From Moraxellaceae bacterium (GTDB taxonomy: Bacteria > Pseudomonadota > Gammaproteobacteria > Burkholderiales > Rhodocyclaceae), in the NCBI GenBank assembly GCA_031119205.1, contig JAVHYF010000019.1:1-64000 (forward strand): a stretch of 64,000 nt of DNA, in the 5' to 3' direction. Shown here piece after piece: positions 43,299 through 52,850 of the stretch. The notes under the pieces were generated by a model. The model was not told the DNA's origin. It saw nothing but the letters and a program-made list of their open reading frames with translations, and searched no databases. A program made the translations under genes and the position numbers. Numbering within the stretch: position 1 is the first letter of the stretch; the number at the start of each line of letters is the position of its first letter.

Positions 43299-44084
43299 AT
43301 GATCGAAATCACCAGCGCCCAGCTCGATGCCCTGCTGCTGACCTGGGCCTACCCGGGCGCGCGCATCCTCGGGCTGATTGCCGCTGCCCCCGTTTTCAAC
43401 AACCTGGCCGTGCCCGTACGCATCCGGCTGGTACTGGGCCTCGCGATCACCGCCGCTGTAGCCCCTACCCTGCAACTCCCGGTGGGCTTCCAGCCCGGCA
43501 CCTACCTTGGACTGCTTGTACTGGCCCAGCAGATGCTCATCGGCATCGGACTGGGGCTGGCCATGCGCATGGTTTTCACTGCGGTGGACGTCGCCGGCGA
43601 AGTCATCGGCATGCAGATGGGCCTGTCCTTCGCCACTTTCTACGATCCGCAGAACGCGGCCCAGACCGCCGTGCTGTCCGAATTCCTGGGGCTGCTGACC
43701 AGCCTGATCTTCCTGGCCATGAACGGCCACCTGCTGATGATCGATGTACTGGTGCGCAGCTTCGAGCTGCTACCCGTCTCGACCCAGCCGCTGAATGCGG
43801 AAGGCTGGCTGGCGCTGGGGCGCGCCGGTGGCATCATCTTCGGTGCCGGCCTGTTGCTGGCGTTGCCGCTGGTGTCAGCGCTGCTGATCACCAACATCGC
43901 GCTGGGCGTGCTGACCCGCTCCGCTCCGCAACTCAATCTCTTCGCCATCGGCTTCCCGATCACCTGCACCATCGGTTTCGTGGTGCTGATGTTCGGCCTC
44001 GACGCCTTCGCCCCGGTCATGGCGCATTTCTTCGACCGCGGCTTCGATCTGATGGACATGGCCCTGCGCGGCTGGAGCCGTTAG
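43299..44084 (+). CDS. fliR: Flagellar export gate protein FliR
   Basis: A 261-aa membrane protein with about six helices that completes the FliP5-FliQ4-FliR1 pore. It begins MIEITSAQLDALLLTWAYPGARI and contains QMGLSFATFYDPQNAAQTAVLSEF, the conserved central loop of FliR. ATG 43299 follows the fliQ stop immediately. Last gene of the flagellar unit; minC follows after 179 bases. Confidence 0.96.
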   Translation: MIEITSAQLDALLLTWAYPGARILGLIAAAPVFNNLAVPVRIRLVLGLAITAAVAPTLQLPVGFQPGTYLGLLVLAQQMLIGIGLGLAMRMVFTAVDVAGEVIGMQMGLSFATFYDPQNAAQTAVLSEFLGLLTSLIFLAMNGHLLMIDVLVRSFELLPVSTQPLNAEGWLALGRAGGIIFGAGLLLALPLVSALLITNIALGVLTRSAPQLNLFAIGFPITCTIGFVVLMFGLDAFAPVMAHFFDRGFDLMDMALRGWSR

Positions 44085-44125
44085 GTCGCCATCCTGGCGC
44101 CTTTCCCGGCTAGCACGGGCGTAAC

Positions 44126-44156
44126 TTGCCCGAAACATCCCAAAAATCAGTAGACT
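44126..44156 (+). promoter_or_regulatory. Possible minCDE promoter
   Basis: TTGCCC (44126-44131) and TAGACT (44151-44156, 4/6 to the -10 consensus) are separated by 19 bases in the gap between fliR and minC. Spacing is long and the -35 weak, so this is tentative. The mRNA leader would be about 100 bases. Confidence 0.35.
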
Positions 44157-44263
44157 CGCGGGTCATCGCAACCGCCTTCCGGGGCAACCGCTAACCCGGT
44201 TACGGCAATCAGGCTCTGACTTGTTCCTGATTCGTCCGACACCAAGCTGATCGCGCCGAGCGA

Positions 44264-45022
44264 ATGTCCAAACCCATCGAATTCAAGGCCGGCACGCTGA
44301 GCGCCGTCACCGCGCTGATCCGCGAACTGGACAACGTCCGCCTGGCGGACACCCTGCACGCCATGCTGGGCGGCACCGGCGAATTCTTCGCTGGCGAGCC
44401 AGCCATCATCGATCTGTCCCAACTGAAAACCGCACCTGAACGCGCTGACTGGTCCGGCCTCGGCAGCCTGCTGCGCCGCCATGGCCTGCAGCCGGTAGGT
44501 GTGCGCCACGTTCCTGAACACCTCGCCGACAGCGCCCGCAAAGCCGGCTTGGCGGTGTTGGGCGACAAGGCCGCGAGCAGCAACGAAAAGGCGGTTACTG
44601 CCCCCACGGCAGCACAAGCGCCGGCAGCAGCACCGGAACTGGCCGAGAAGGCCGCAGAACCGGCTGCGCGCGCACCCACCATGGTCATCGACCGCTCGGT
44701 CCGCTCTGGTCAGCAGATCTACGCCCGCGGAACCGACCTCGTCATCCTCGGCGGCGTCAGCAACGGCGCTGAAGTCATCGCCGATGGCAGCATCCACTGC
44801 TACGGCCCGCTGCGCGGCCGCGCGCTGGCCGGCGCCCAGGGCGACGCCACTGCCCGTCTGCTCTGTACCAATTTCGGACCCGAGCTGGTATCCATCGCCG
44901 GCGTCTACCGCACTTTCGAGAAGGGCATCCCGCCCGTGGTCGCCGGCAAGGCGGCCCACGCCCGCCTCGTGCAACAAAACAACCAGAACAGTTTGAGCAT
45001 CGAAGCGCTCACGCTGGATTGA
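44264..45022 (+). CDS. minC: Septum site inhibitor MinC
   Basis: A 252-aa FtsZ antagonist. The N-terminal domain (about 1-105) starts MSKPIEFKAGTLSAVTALIRELD. An Ala/Pro/Glu linker spans about 105-140, and the C-terminal beta-helix (about 145-250) has VRSGQQIYARGTDLVILGGV and GSIHCYGPLRGRALAGAQGD, the MinD/septum-binding domain. It is first in minCDE with minD 37 bases downstream. Confidence 0.96.
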   Translation: MSKPIEFKAGTLSAVTALIRELDNVRLADTLHAMLGGTGEFFAGEPAIIDLSQLKTAPERADWSGLGSLLRRHGLQPVGVRHVPEHLADSARKAGLAVLGDKAASSNEKAVTAPTAAQAPAAAPELAEKAAEPAARAPTMVIDRSVRSGQQIYARGTDLVILGGVSNGAEVIADGSIHCYGPLRGRALAGAQGDATARLLCTNFGPELVSIAGVYRTFEKGIPPVVAGKAAHARLVQQNNQNSLSIEALTLD

Positions 45023-45059
45023 ACACTCCGGACATTCAGTAATCATTCAAGGGGAAACC

Positions 45060-45875
45060 GTGGCACGCATCATCGTCGTGACATCCGGCAAGGGTGGCGT
45101 AGGCAAGACCACCACCAGCGCCAGCTTTTCCAGCGGCCTCGCCATGCGCGGCTTCAAGACGGCCGTGATCGACTTCGACGTCGGCCTGCGCAACCTCGAC
45201 CTGATCATGGGTTGCGAGCGCCGCGTGGTGTACGACCTCATCAACGTGGTGAACGGCGAGGCCAACCTGCACCAGGCGCTCATCAAGGACAAGCACTGCG
45301 AGAACCTCTTCGTGCTGCCCGCCTCGCAGACCCGCGACAAGGATGCACTGACTGAGGAAGGCGTCGAGAAGGTGCTGAAGGACCTGGAGCACATGGGCTT
45401 CGAGTACATCATCTGCGACTCGCCGGCCGGTATCGAGCGCGGCGCCGTCATGGCACTGACCTTCGCCGACGAAGCATTGGTGGTGACCAACCCGGAAGTC
45501 TCGTCGATCCGCGACTCCGACCGCATCCTCGGCATCCTGCAAAGCAAGAGCCGTCGCGCCAAGGAAGGCCAGGAGTCGGTCAAGGAGCACCTGATCGTCA
45601 CCCGCTATTCCGCCAAACGCGTCGAAGAAGGGGAAATGCTGTCCTACAAGGACGTGCAGGAGCTGCTGCGCATTCCGCTACTGGGCGTGATTCCGGAATC
45701 CGAAACCGTGCTGCAGGCTTCCAACGCTGGCTCGCCGGTCATCCACACCAAGGGTAGCGAAGCCGCCGACGCCTACGCCGACGTCATCGCCCGCTTCCTG
45801 GGCGAAGAGCGCGAGATGCGCTTCGTGAACTACGAAAAGCCCGGCCTGCTGAAGCGTCTGTTCGGAGGCAACTGA
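45060..45875 (+). CDS. minD: Septum site-determining ATPase MinD
   Basis: A 271-aa membrane-associated ATPase that recruits MinC to poles and oscillates with MinE. The deviant Walker [10 protein letters not shown] lies at residues 10-18, the switch motif [10 protein letters not shown] at 38-47 and [10 protein letters not shown] at about 120-129. The C-terminal amphipathic membrane-targeting helix is LLKRLFGG. The start is GTG 45060 with AAGGGG 6 bases ahead. minE follows after two bases. Confidence 0.97.
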   Translation: MARIIVVTSGKGGVGKTTTSASFSSGLAMRGFKTAVIDFDVGLRNLDLIMGCERRVVYDLINVVNGEANLHQALIKDKHCENLFVLPASQTRDKDALTEEGVEKVLKDLEHMGFEYIICDSPAGIERGAVMALTFADEALVVTNPEVSSIRDSDRILGILQSKSRRAKEGQESVKEHLIVTRYSAKRVEEGEMLSYKDVQELLRIPLLGVIPESETVLQASNAGSPVIHTKGSEAADAYADVIARFLGEEREMRFVNYEKPGLLKRLFGGN

Positions 45876-45877
45876 CC

Positions 45878-46141
45878 ATGTCCTGGTTCGACAAGCTGTT
45901 CGGCGGCAATCAGCCGAAATCGGCCCAGCTGGCCAAGGAGCGCCTCACCCTGGTGATCGCTCACCAGCGCACCGACGACAACCACGCGCCCGACTTCCTG
46001 CCCGACCTGCAGAAGGAACTGATCGCGGTGATCTCCAAGTACGTCAAGGTGAATCCCGACGACATCAAGGTTCAGCTGGAGAAGAAGGACAATTACGAAG
46101 TGCTGGAAGTGAACATCGTGATGCCGGAGGCCGGACGCTGA
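45878..46141 (+). CDS. minE: MinE topological specificity factor
   Basis: An 87-aa protein that stimulates MinD ATPase. The N-terminal membrane-binding helix is [10 protein letters not shown]. The contact helix region is [17 protein letters not shown] (about residues 16-32), followed by the dimerisation domain [18 protein letters not shown]. Standard length, and a strong terminator follows. Confidence 0.97.
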   Translation: MSWFDKLFGGNQPKSAQLAKERLTLVIAHQRTDDNHAPDFLPDLQKELIAVISKYVKVNPDDIKVQLEKKDNYEVLEVNIVMPEAGR

Positions 46142-46168
46142 GCCCGGCCTGCAGCGCACGGCGATGAA

Positions 46169-46199
46169 AAAAGCGGGCCGAGGCCCGCTTTTGTTTTTT
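46169..46199 (+). terminator. Bidirectional terminator of minCDE and napEDABC
   Basis: AAAAGCGGGCC and GGCCCGCTTTT form an 11-bp stem with a two-base loop, then G-TTTTTT. It sits between convergent minE and napC and has A/T tracts for both directions. Confidence 0.9.
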
Positions 46200-46214
46200 G
46201 TGTGACGCGGGCCG

Positions 46215-46853
46215 CTACTGCCTGATCTGCCCCACCTCGGCCACCTGCGGATACTCCGACATGCCGAACACCGACATGTCCGGCGGCATCGCCGGCAGGT
46301 GGTGGGCAATGCCCTTGTGGCAGTCGATGCAGGTCTTCTCCTTGCTACCCAGGTACTTCGAGTGCATGGTCTGGGCCCGCACGCTCTGGCGGGTGAAGTC
46401 CATCGAGTCGTAGTTGTGGCAGTTGCGGCACTCCAGCGAGTCGTTGGCCTTCAGCCGTGCCCACTCGTGCTGCGCCAGCTCCAGCCGCTTGGCGACGAAC
46501 TTCTCGCGCGTGCTGATGGTGCCGAAGATCTTGCCCCACACCTCTTTCGAGGCCTGCATCTTGCGGGCGATCTTGTCCGTCCAGTTGTGCGGAACGTGAC
46601 AGTCGGAGCATTTGGCGCGGACACCCGAGCGGTTGGTGAAGTGGATGGTGGATTGCAGCTCCACGTACACGTTCTCGCTCATCTCGTGGCAGCCGGTGCA
46701 GAACTGCTCGGTGTTGGTCAGCTCCATCGCAGTGTTGAATCCACCCCAGAACACGATGCCGGCGATGAAGCCCGCAACCGTGATGGCACCCAGGCTGAAA
46801 TGCACGCTCGGGCGGCGGATGATCGTCCAGTAACGCTTCAGCAAGGCGAGCAT
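46215..46853 (-). CDS. napC: Tetrahaem cytochrome c NapC (NapC/NirT family)
   Basis: A 212-aa membrane-anchored quinol dehydrogenase that passes electrons from the quinol pool to NapAB. One N-terminal membrane helix (about 18-40) is followed by a periplasmic domain with four CxxCH haem sites: CTGCH, CSDCH, CRNCH and CIDCH. Length fits NapC. It is last in napEDABC, 10 bases after napB. With no napGH, NapC should be the only quinol donor. The TAG stop is part of a repeated 11-mer (see findings). Confidence 0.95.
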   Translation of the reverse strand: MLALLKRYWTIIRRPSVHFSLGAITVAGFIAGIVFWGGFNTAMELTNTEQFCTGCHEMSENVYVELQSTIHFTNRSGVRAKCSDCHVPHNWTDKIARKMQASKEVWGKIFGTISTREKFVAKRLELAQHEWARLKANDSLECRNCHNYDSMDFTRQSVRAQTMHSKYLGSKEKTCIDCHKGIAHHLPAMPPDMSVFGMSEYPQVAEVGQIRQ

Positions 46854-46863
46854 CGGTACGCCC

Positions 46864-47355
46864 TCACTTGCCTGCGGCGTTGCGGCGACCGGCCTGCAAC
46901 ACGCTGTCGATGTCCTCGAAGGTATTCGTCACCACCGGCTTCACCGGCGTTTGCGGCACATGGCACTGCTGGCAGAAGTAGCGCCGTGGTGACACTTCGC
47001 CAAGGATGTTGCCCTCCCGGTCCATGTAGTGCGTGACGCTCAACGGCACGGCCTGGGTTTCCTCGGCGCGCGAACGGGCATGACAGAACATGCACTGGTT
47101 GAAGTTCTTGTCTACGCGGTAGTTGTCGATCTTGTGCGGAATGGTCGGCGGCTGCATCGAGTAGGCCCGCGTGCGACGCAGGTCGTTGTTCTCCTCGTTG
47201 AGCAACAGCGGCGGCCGTGTCGTATCCGGAATCGGCGTGACACCGCGCGCGGCGTCCATGAAGGGAGCGCTGACACCCGGCTGCGCCGTCACGAAGCTGG
47301 CCAGCGCGGCGCCAAGGACGACAAGGACGGCGGCGAGAATGTGCGAGATCTTCAT
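46864..47355 (-). CDS. napB: Dihaem cytochrome c subunit NapB
   Basis: A 163-aa periplasmic electron-transfer subunit of nitrate reductase. A signal peptide ([24 protein letters not shown]) is followed by the conserved [28 protein letters not shown], with haem sites CMFCH and CQQCH. Two adjacent ATGs (47358, 47355) are possible; 47355 has the better distance from AGGGGGA. It lies 11 bases downstream of napA. Confidence 0.95.
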   Translation of the reverse strand: MKISHILAAVLVVLGAALASFVTAQPGVSAPFMDAARGVTPIPDTTRPPLLLNEENNDLRRTRAYSMQPPTIPHKIDNYRVDKNFNQCMFCHARSRAEETQAVPLSVTHYMDREGNILGEVSPRRYFCQQCHVPQTPVKPVVTNTFEDIDSVLQAGRRNAAGK

Positions 47356-47366
47356 CATCGTCCCCC

Positions 47367-49862
47367 TCAGACCGCCACGATCCTGACCGCGCACTTCTTG
47401 AAGTCGGTCTGCAGCGAGATCGGATCGGTGGCATCCAGGGTCAGCTTGTTGATCAGCTGGCTGGCATCGAACCAGGGCACGAAGATCAACCCGCGCGGCG
47501 GCTTGTTGCGGCCGCGCGTTTCAAGCCGCGTGCGCATCTTGCCGCGACGGGAAATCAGCTCGACCTCCACGCCACGTCGCAGGCCCATCGCCTTCGCGTC
47601 GTCCGGGTGCATGTAGCACACCGCATTCGGGAAGGCCTTGTGCAGCTCCGGCACGCGCTGGGTCATGGAACCGGAGTGCCAGTGTTCCAGCACGCGGCCG
47701 GTGCTCAGCCAGAACGGGTATTCCTTGTCCGGCGCTTCCGCCGGCGGTTCGTAAGGCAAGGCGTAGATGTTGGCCTTGCCGTCCGGGTTGCCGTAGAACT
47801 GGAACTGCGTGCCGGCCTTCACGTAAGGGTCGGCGCCTTCACGATAGCGCCAGCGCGTTTCCTTGCCATCCACCACCGGCCAGCGCAGGCCGCGCGACTC
47901 GTGGTACATGTCGAAGGGCGCGAGATCGTGGCCGTGGCCACGACCGAACTGCGCGTATTCCTCGAACAGGCCCTTCTGCACGTAGAAGCCGAAGGCCTTC
48001 GATTCATGATTCTCGTAGCCCGCGGCAATCTGTGCCGACGGGAACTTGTCGACCTGGCCGTTGCGGAACAGCACTTCGAACAGCGTCTTGCCCTTCAACG
48101 CCGGCGCCTTGGCGATCAGGTCGGCAGGCCATACCTCCTCCACCTTGAAGCGCTTGGAGAATTCCATGAGCTGCCACAGGTCGGACTTCGCCTCACCCGG
48201 CGCGTTCACCATCTGGTGCCAGAACTGCGTACGGCGCTCGGCGTTGCCGTAGGCGCCCTCCTTCTCCACCCACATCGCAGTGGGCAGGATGAGATCCGCC
48301 GCCAGCGCGGTGACGGTGGGATAGGCATCCGACACCACGATGAAATTGGACGGGTTGCGGTAGCCCGGATAGCCCTCCTCCATCAGGTTGGCGGCCGCCT
48401 GCATGTTGTTGTTCACCATCACCCAATAGGCATTCAGCTTGCCGTCCTTGAGCATGCGGTTCTGCAACACGGCGTGGAAACCGGGCGTGGTCGGAATGGT
48501 GCCCTCCGGCACTTTCCAGACCTGCTCGGTCTTCTTGCGATGCTCCGGATTGGCCACCACCATGTCGGCCGGCAGGCGGTGCGAAAAGGTGCCGACTTCG
48601 CGTGCGGTGCCACAGGCGGAAGGCTGGCCAGTGAGCGAGAACGGGCTGTTACCCGGCGTGGAAATCTTGCCGGTCAGCAGGTGCAGGTTGTAGACGAGGT
48701 TGTTGCACCAGACACCGCGCGTGTGCTGGTTGAAACCCATGGTCCAGAAGGACATGACCTTGGTCTTCGGGTCGGCATAAGCCTCGGCCAGTGCGAGCAG
48801 GCGGTTCTTCGGCACGCCGCTCATCTTCGCGGCGTAGTCGAGGTCGTACTTCGACACGAAGCGCGCGAACTCTTCAAAGCTGCTCGGCTTCGCCCCGCCG
48901 GGATCCTTGGCGTTCTTCGCAGCTTTCTGCAGCGGATGCTCCGGCCGCAGGCCGTAGCCGATGTCGTCGTTGCCGAGCAGGAACTTCGTGTGGCGGTTCA
49001 CGAAATCCTTGTTCACCCGGTTAGTCTTGATGATGTGGTTGGCGATGTAGTTGAGGATCGCCAGGTCGCTCTGCGGCGTGAAGGTCAGCGTCACGTCCGC
49101 CAGATCGTAGGAGCGGTGTTCGAAGGTCGACAGCACGAACACCTGGCCGTTGGCGTTGCTGAGGCGGCGGTCGGTGACGCGCGACCACAGGATCGGGTGC
49201 ATCTCCGCCATGTTTGAGCCCCACAGCACGAAGACGTCTGCGGCCTCGATGTCGTCGTAGCAACCCATCGGCTCGTCGGCGCCGAAGGTACGCATCATGC
49301 CTGCGACGGCAGACGCCATGCAGTGGCGTGCGTTCGGGTCGATGTTGTTGGTGCGGAAACCGGCCTTCATCAGCTTCAGCGCGGCATAGCCTTCCCACAC
49401 CGTCCACTGGCCGGAGCCGAACATGCCCACCGAGGTGGGCCCCTTTTCCTTGATCGACTTCTTGAACTGGGCGGCCATCACGTCGAAAGCCTTGTCCCAG
49501 CTCACCGGCGCGAACTCGCCATCCTTGGCGTACTCACCACCCTTCATGCGCAGCAGCGGCTGGGTCAGGCGGTCACCACCGTAAAGGATCTTTGAGAGGA
49601 AGTAGCCCTTCACGCAGTTGAGGCCCTTGTTGACCTCGGCGTTGAAGTCGCCGTGGGTCGCCACCACGCGTCCGTCGCGCACGGCGACATTCACGCCGCA
49701 GCCGGTACCGCAGAACCGGCACGGCGCCTTGGCCCACTTCAGCTTGTTGTCACTGGCACCGCCGACGCCGGTCTGGGCCTGGGCGGGCAGGCTGACGCCG
49801 GCTACCGAAGCTGCGGTGGCCGCAGCGGCCTGGCGGATGAAGTCCCGTCTAGTAGTCGTCAT
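47367..49862 (-). CDS. napA: Periplasmic nitrate reductase catalytic subunit NapA
   Basis: An 831-aa Mo-bisMGD enzyme that reduces nitrate to nitrite in the periplasm. The start ATG 49862 gives a Tat signal ([17 protein letters not shown]); an upstream in-frame ATG adds eight residues that are not signal-like. The [4Fe-4S] cluster motif C-x2-C-x3-C is in [12 protein letters not shown] and the fourth Cys is in GLNCVKGYF. The molybdenum Cys ligand is in [12 protein letters not shown]-terminal molydopterin-binding region ends near [15 protein letters not shown]. It overlaps napD by 14 bases, coupling the chaperone to its client. Confidence 0.98.
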   Translation of the reverse strand: MTTTRRDFIRQAAAATAASVAGVSLPAQAQTGVGGASDNKLKWAKAPCRFCGTGCGVNVAVRDGRVVATHGDFNAEVNKGLNCVKGYFLSKILYGGDRLTQPLLRMKGGEYAKDGEFAPVSWDKAFDVMAAQFKKSIKEKGPTSVGMFGSGQWTVWEGYAALKLMKAGFRTNNIDPNARHCMASAVAGMMRTFGADEPMGCYDDIEAADVFVLWGSNMAEMHPILWSRVTDRRLSNANGQVFVLSTFEHRSYDLADVTLTFTPQSDLAILNYIANHIIKTNRVNKDFVNRHTKFLLGNDDIGYGLRPEHPLQKAAKNAKDPGGAKPSSFEEFARFVSKYDLDYAAKMSGVPKNRLLALAEAYADPKTKVMSFWTMGFNQHTRGVWCNNLVYNLHLLTGKISTPGNSPFSLTGQPSACGTAREVGTFSHRLPADMVVANPEHRKKTEQVWKVPEGTIPTTPGFHAVLQNRMLKDGKLNAYWVMVNNNMQAAANLMEEGYPGYRNPSNFIVVSDAYPTVTALAADLILPTAMWVEKEGAYGNAERRTQFWHQMVNAPGEAKSDLWQLMEFSKRFKVEEVWPADLIAKAPALKGKTLFEVLFRNGQVDKFPSAQIAAGYENHESKAFGFYVQKGLFEEYAQFGRGHGHDLAPFDMYHESRGLRWPVVDGKETRWRYREGADPYVKAGTQFQFYGNPDGKANIYALPYEPPAEAPDKEYPFWLSTGRVLEHWHSGSMTQRVPELHKAFPNAVCYMHPDDAKAMGLRRGVEVELISRRGKMRTRLETRGRNKPPRGLIFVPWFDASQLINKLTLDATDPISLQTDFKKCAVRIVAV

Positions 49863-50139
49863 GGACACGTTCCTCAATCGTTTCATTCATCGCCGCCAGT
49901 GAGTCGGCGTGCTGATAGACCAACGCGGCAGATAGCACGCCATCCAGTCGCTGGATGGCGCCGATGCGGTCCATCATCTGGCCGGCACTGTCGGCTTCCA
50001 GCGTGACGACCAGCTTGCCGGTGGGCGTGCTGGCGTGTATCTGCGCGGATTCATGGGAAGAGATTTCGGCCACCACGGCGTCGCTGCGCCCGGGGGCGGC
50101 GTGGACGACGAGGCTGGCGATGTGCAGTTCTTCGGTCAT
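49849..50139 (-). CDS. napD: NapA Tat-signal chaperone NapD
   Basis: A 96-aa cytoplasmic chaperone that binds the NapA twin-arginine signal. It begins [18 protein letters not shown], and [20 protein letters not shown] and [21 protein letters not shown] match the NapD ferredoxin-like fold. It ends in an acidic tail (EERVHDDY). Overlaps napA; 10 bases after the napE stop. Confidence 0.93.
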   Translation of the reverse strand: MTEELHIASLVVHAAPGRSDAVVAEISSHESAQIHASTPTGKLVVTLEADSAGQMMDRIGAIQRLDGVLSAALVYQHADSLAAMNETIEERVHDDY

Positions 50140-50149
50140 CGCGTTGCCC

Positions 50150-50308
50150 TCAGGAGCCCGGAGGGCCTGCGAACAACTGGTAGAACCACACGAGGAAGCC
50201 GTATCCGGCCACCGTGATGACCGCGAGCGCGGGCGCCATCACGGCTGTGAGGAAAAGGAAACTGCGCAATTCTTGCGCTTTCGTGAACTGCTGAGGCTCG
50301 TCTTGCAC
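50150..50308 (-). CDS. napE: NapE small membrane protein
   Basis: A 52-aa protein read from GTG 50308, with GGAG 7 bases ahead. It begins VQDEPQQFTKAQELRSFLFL and ends YQLFAGPPGS, the standard NapE pattern (K-x-x-E-L-R-S-F-L-F-L, membrane helix at about 18-45, PPGS end). NapE is a single-pass protein of unknown role at the start of many nap operons. An ATG-initiated ORF of 82 codons in another frame covers this spot but is not protein-like. Its discovery makes the operon napEDABC. Confidence 0.9.
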   Translation of the reverse strand: MQDEPQQFTKAQELRSFLFLTAVMAPALAVITVAGYGFLVWFYQLFAGPPGS

Positions 50309-50393
50309 GAGGAGTCTCCACGAATAGCCCGGCGAAGGCTTGTGTATCTTTGGAATAGTTTCGCGGCAACGCCTTTGTTACCACGCATGCATA

Positions 50394-50422
50394 TTTCTAG
50401 GACCAAAAGCATTCACAGTCAA
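50394..50422 (-). promoter_or_regulatory. Probable napEDABC promoter
   Basis: On the minus strand, TTGACT (50422-50417) and TAGAAA (50399-50394) are 17 bases apart, a good sigma-70 arrangement (5/6 and 4/6). Transcription would start near 50387, leaving a leader of about 80 bases. I see no TTGAT-N4-ATCAA FNR box in 50309-50430. Confidence 0.5.
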
Positions 50423-50455
50423 TGAGGCCTTGGCCAGAGCTTGCGCCAAAGCAGG

Positions 50456-50490
50456 AAAGCCGCATCTTCCAGTCCGGAAGAGGCGGCTTT
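50456..50490. terminator. Hairpin between gltX and the nap promoter
   Basis: AAAGCCGC-A-TCTTCC pairs with GGAAGA-G-GCGGCTTT around a 5-base loop, a long stem with one mismatch, ending in TTT. It lies 58 bases past the gltX stop. A second dyad, GCGGCCCG/CGGGCCGC (50508-50533), lies nearer. Together they probably end gltX transcription ahead of nap. Confidence 0.6.
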
Positions 50491-50547
50491 CAGGGCTTTC
50501 ATGTATTGCGGCCCGTCGCAGAATGCGGGCCGCTACGTTATGGCTGG

Positions 50548-51942
50548 TCAGCCGATCGCGCCCAGACGTTGCAGCACGCGCGACTGGCCCAGGACTTCGA
50601 GCACCGCATCGATGGAGGGTGTCTGCGGCACGCCCAGCAAGGCCACGCGCAAGGGAATCGCCACCTGCGGCATCTTGACGCCGAGTTCGGTGCAGGTGTC
50701 CTTGATGGCCTGGCTCAGCGTAGCCTTCTCCCAGACACTCGTTTCGAGGCGACCAGCCAGTTTCGCCAGCGCATCGCGCGCGGCCGGCGTCAGGTGCTGG
50801 GCAGCGAGCTCGTCGGCGATCACCGGCGCCTCGAAGTACGGCGCCAGCGCATCCGCCAGCTCGACCAGGGTGGACACCCGCTCGCGATAGAGGGTGATGA
50901 CCGCAGCCAGATCCGGCCCACCTTCAACGGAAATGCCGCGCTGCCCAAGCCTGCGCGTGGCATCCGTGGCCAGCGCCTCGACCGGGCTCTGCTTGATGTA
51001 ATGGGCGTTCAGCCACTTCAGTTTGTCGGTGTTGAACTGCGCGGCGGACGGCGTGATGTGGTCCAGGTCGAACCACTGCACGAACTGCTCGCGCGAGAAC
51101 ACTTCGTCGTCGCCGTGGCTCCAGCCAAGGCGGGCCAGGTAGTTGATGACCGCTTCCGGCAGATAGCCGTCTTCGTCGTATTGCATGACGCTGACCGCGC
51201 CGTGGCGCTTCGACAGCTTGGTGCCATCGTCACCGAGGATCATCGACAGATGCGCGTACTTCGGCACCTCGGCGCCAAGCGCCTTCAGGATGTTGATCTG
51301 GCGCGGCGTGTTGTTCACATGGTCGTCACCGCGGATCACCTGGGTGATGCCCATGTCCCAGTCGTCGACAACGACGCAGAAGTTGTAGGTAGGCGTCCCG
51401 TCGCCGCGCGCGATTACCAAGTCATCCAGCTCGCCGTTGGCGAACTCGATGCGCCCCTTGACCAGATCGTCCCAACCCACGACACCTTCCAGCGGATTGC
51501 GGAAGCGCACCACCGGCGTCACGCCTGCCGGAACGGGTGGCAACACCTTGCCCGGCTCCGGCCGCCAGCGGCCGTCGTAACGCGGCTTGTCGCCGCGCGC
51601 GCGCTGCGCCTCGCGCAAGGCGTCCAGCTCTTCCGGCGTCATGTAGCAGTAGTAGGCGGTGCCCGCCTCCAGCATCTGTGCGATGACCTGCTTGTACCGG
51701 TCCATCCGCTGCATCTGGTAGAACGGGCCCTCGTCCCATCCCAGGTCCAGCCAGCGCATGCCGTCGAGGATGGCCTGCACGGCCTCGGGCGTGGACCGCG
51801 CCACATCGGTGTCCTCGATGCGCAGGATGAACTGGCCGCCGTGGCGGCGGGCATAGGCCCAGGAGAAAAGCGCGGTGCGCGCGCCGCCGATGTGGAGGAA
51901 ACCGGTAGGACTGGGGGCGAAGCGGGTACGTACGGAAGTCAT
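50548..51942 (-). CDS. gltX: Glutamyl-tRNA synthetase
   Basis: A 464-aa class I synthetase charging tRNA-Glu. It begins [28 protein letters not shown], which contains the HIGH-type motif as HIGG. The KMSKS-type motif is KLSKRHG near residue 243. The C-terminal anticodon-binding domain is complete. There is no sign of truncation to the GluQ type. The upstream gap has a TACAAT -10-like sequence on the minus strand at 52005-52010. Confidence 0.97.
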   Translation of the reverse strand: MTSVRTRFAPSPTGFLHIGGARTALFSWAYARRHGGQFILRIEDTDVARSTPEAVQAILDGMRWLDLGWDEGPFYQMQRMDRYKQVIAQMLEAGTAYYCYMTPEELDALREAQRARGDKPRYDGRWRPEPGKVLPPVPAGVTPVVRFRNPLEGVVGWDDLVKGRIEFANGELDDLVIARGDGTPTYNFCVVVDDWDMGITQVIRGDDHVNNTPRQINILKALGAEVPKYAHLSMILGDDGTKLSKRHGAVSVMQYDEDGYLPEAVINYLARLGWSHGDDEVFSREQFVQWFDLDHITPSAAQFNTDKLKWLNAHYIKQSPVEALATDATRRLGQRGISVEGGPDLAAVITLYRERVSTLVELADALAPYFEAPVIADELAAQHLTPAARDALAKLAGRLETSVWEKATLSQAIKDTCTELGVKMPQVAIPLRVALLGVPQTPSIDAVLEVLGQSRVLQRLGAIG

Positions 51943-52024
51943 GAAGAAAGCGGCTGCGGAAGCCCGGAAGGCTTCACGCAGCAGGTCGGCGTGATGGGGC
52001 GGCTATTGTAAATGCCGCGGGCCG

Positions 52025-52849
52025 CTATCGCTTGGCTTGTTCGTACAGGCCCTGCACGCGTTGCGCATAGACCGTCAGGTCTTTCTGTCGCTCGGCGTTG
52101 GCCGGGTGGGTGGACAGGAACTGCGGCGGCTCGCCCCCGCTGCTCTGCTTGCCCATCTTCTGCCATAGCGTCACGGCGGCAGCCGGGTTGTAACCGGCAC
52201 GCGCCGCCAGTTCGACGCCGATGCGATCGGCCTCGGTCTCGTGCTCGCGCGAGTTGGGCAGCTCGAACATCACCTGGTAGGCCATGCCGGCCATGTCCAT
52301 CTGGTAGCCCTGAGCGCCGAGGAGAATGCCGGCCACGGTCATGCCCAGCCCGGCATTGGCGGCCTGCGAAGCGCGCTCCCAGGCGTGCTCGCGCAAGGCA
52401 TGCGCAATCTCGTGGCCCATGATCGCGGCGATCTCGTCGTCGTTCAGTTGCAGGGTCTCGATGAGCCCCGAATAGAAAGCGATCTTGCCACCGGGCATGC
52501 ACCAGGCGTTGAGCTCCTTGGAGCTCAGCACGTTCACTTCCCACTGCCATTTGGCGGCTTCCGGCCGGAACACCGACACCTGCGGAATGATCCGGTCTGA
52601 AATACGGCGCACACGTGCCGTCAGGGCCGCATCGACGTTCAGGGCATTCTTCTTTTGCGCCTGCTGCAATACCTGTTTGTACTGCGCATTGGCCTGCTGG
52701 GTGAGCTCGCCGCGGTTTACCAGCGGCGACACACTCTGCTGGCGTGTCACCCCCACTTCGCCCGGATTGGTGGTCTGCACCGACTGGCAGGCTGCCACGC
52801 CTAGCAGCACGCCGCCCAGCGCCACGATGTACTTGATGCGATGTTTCAT
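52025..52849 (-). CDS. M48-family metallopeptidase lipoprotein
   Basis: A 274-aa protein with a lipoprotein signal ending LLGVAAC (lipid Cys at residue 21). The zinc site HEIAH (H146, E147, H150) and the third-ligand helix EHETEADRIGVELAARAGYNP are typical of periplasmic M48 peptidases such as LoiP/BepA-like. Its role is probably outer-membrane protein quality control, facing the periplasm. It is two bases downstream of the MFS gene on the same strand, so probably cotranscribed with it, though no functional link is evident. Confidence 0.9.
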   Translation of the reverse strand: MKHRIKYIVALGGVLLGVAACQSVQTTNPGEVGVTRQQSVSPLVNRGELTQQANAQYKQVLQQAQKKNALNVDAALTARVRRISDRIIPQVSVFRPEAAKWQWEVNVLSSKELNAWCMPGGKIAFYSGLIETLQLNDDEIAAIMGHEIAHALREHAWERASQAANAGLGMTVAGILLGAQGYQMDMAGMAYQVMFELPNSREHETEADRIGVELAARAGYNPAAAVTLWQKMGKQSSGGEPPQFLSTHPANAERQKDLTVYAQRVQGLYEQAKR

Positions 52850-52850
52850 G

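Noticed and set aside
47607-49217. A 536-codon plus-strand frame opposite napA
   Set aside because: Antisense shadow; napA carries all its cofactor motifs on the other strand.
50136-50384. 82-codon ATG frame overlapping napE
   Set aside because: Different frame, basic and non-membrane; the GTG frame matches NapE throughout.
50309-50430. FNR box ahead of nap
   Set aside because: No TTGAT-N4-ATCAA-like sequence found; only a sigma-70-type promoter is supported.
50422-52011. A 529-codon plus-strand frame opposite gltX
   Set aside because: Antisense shadow of gltX, which is complete.
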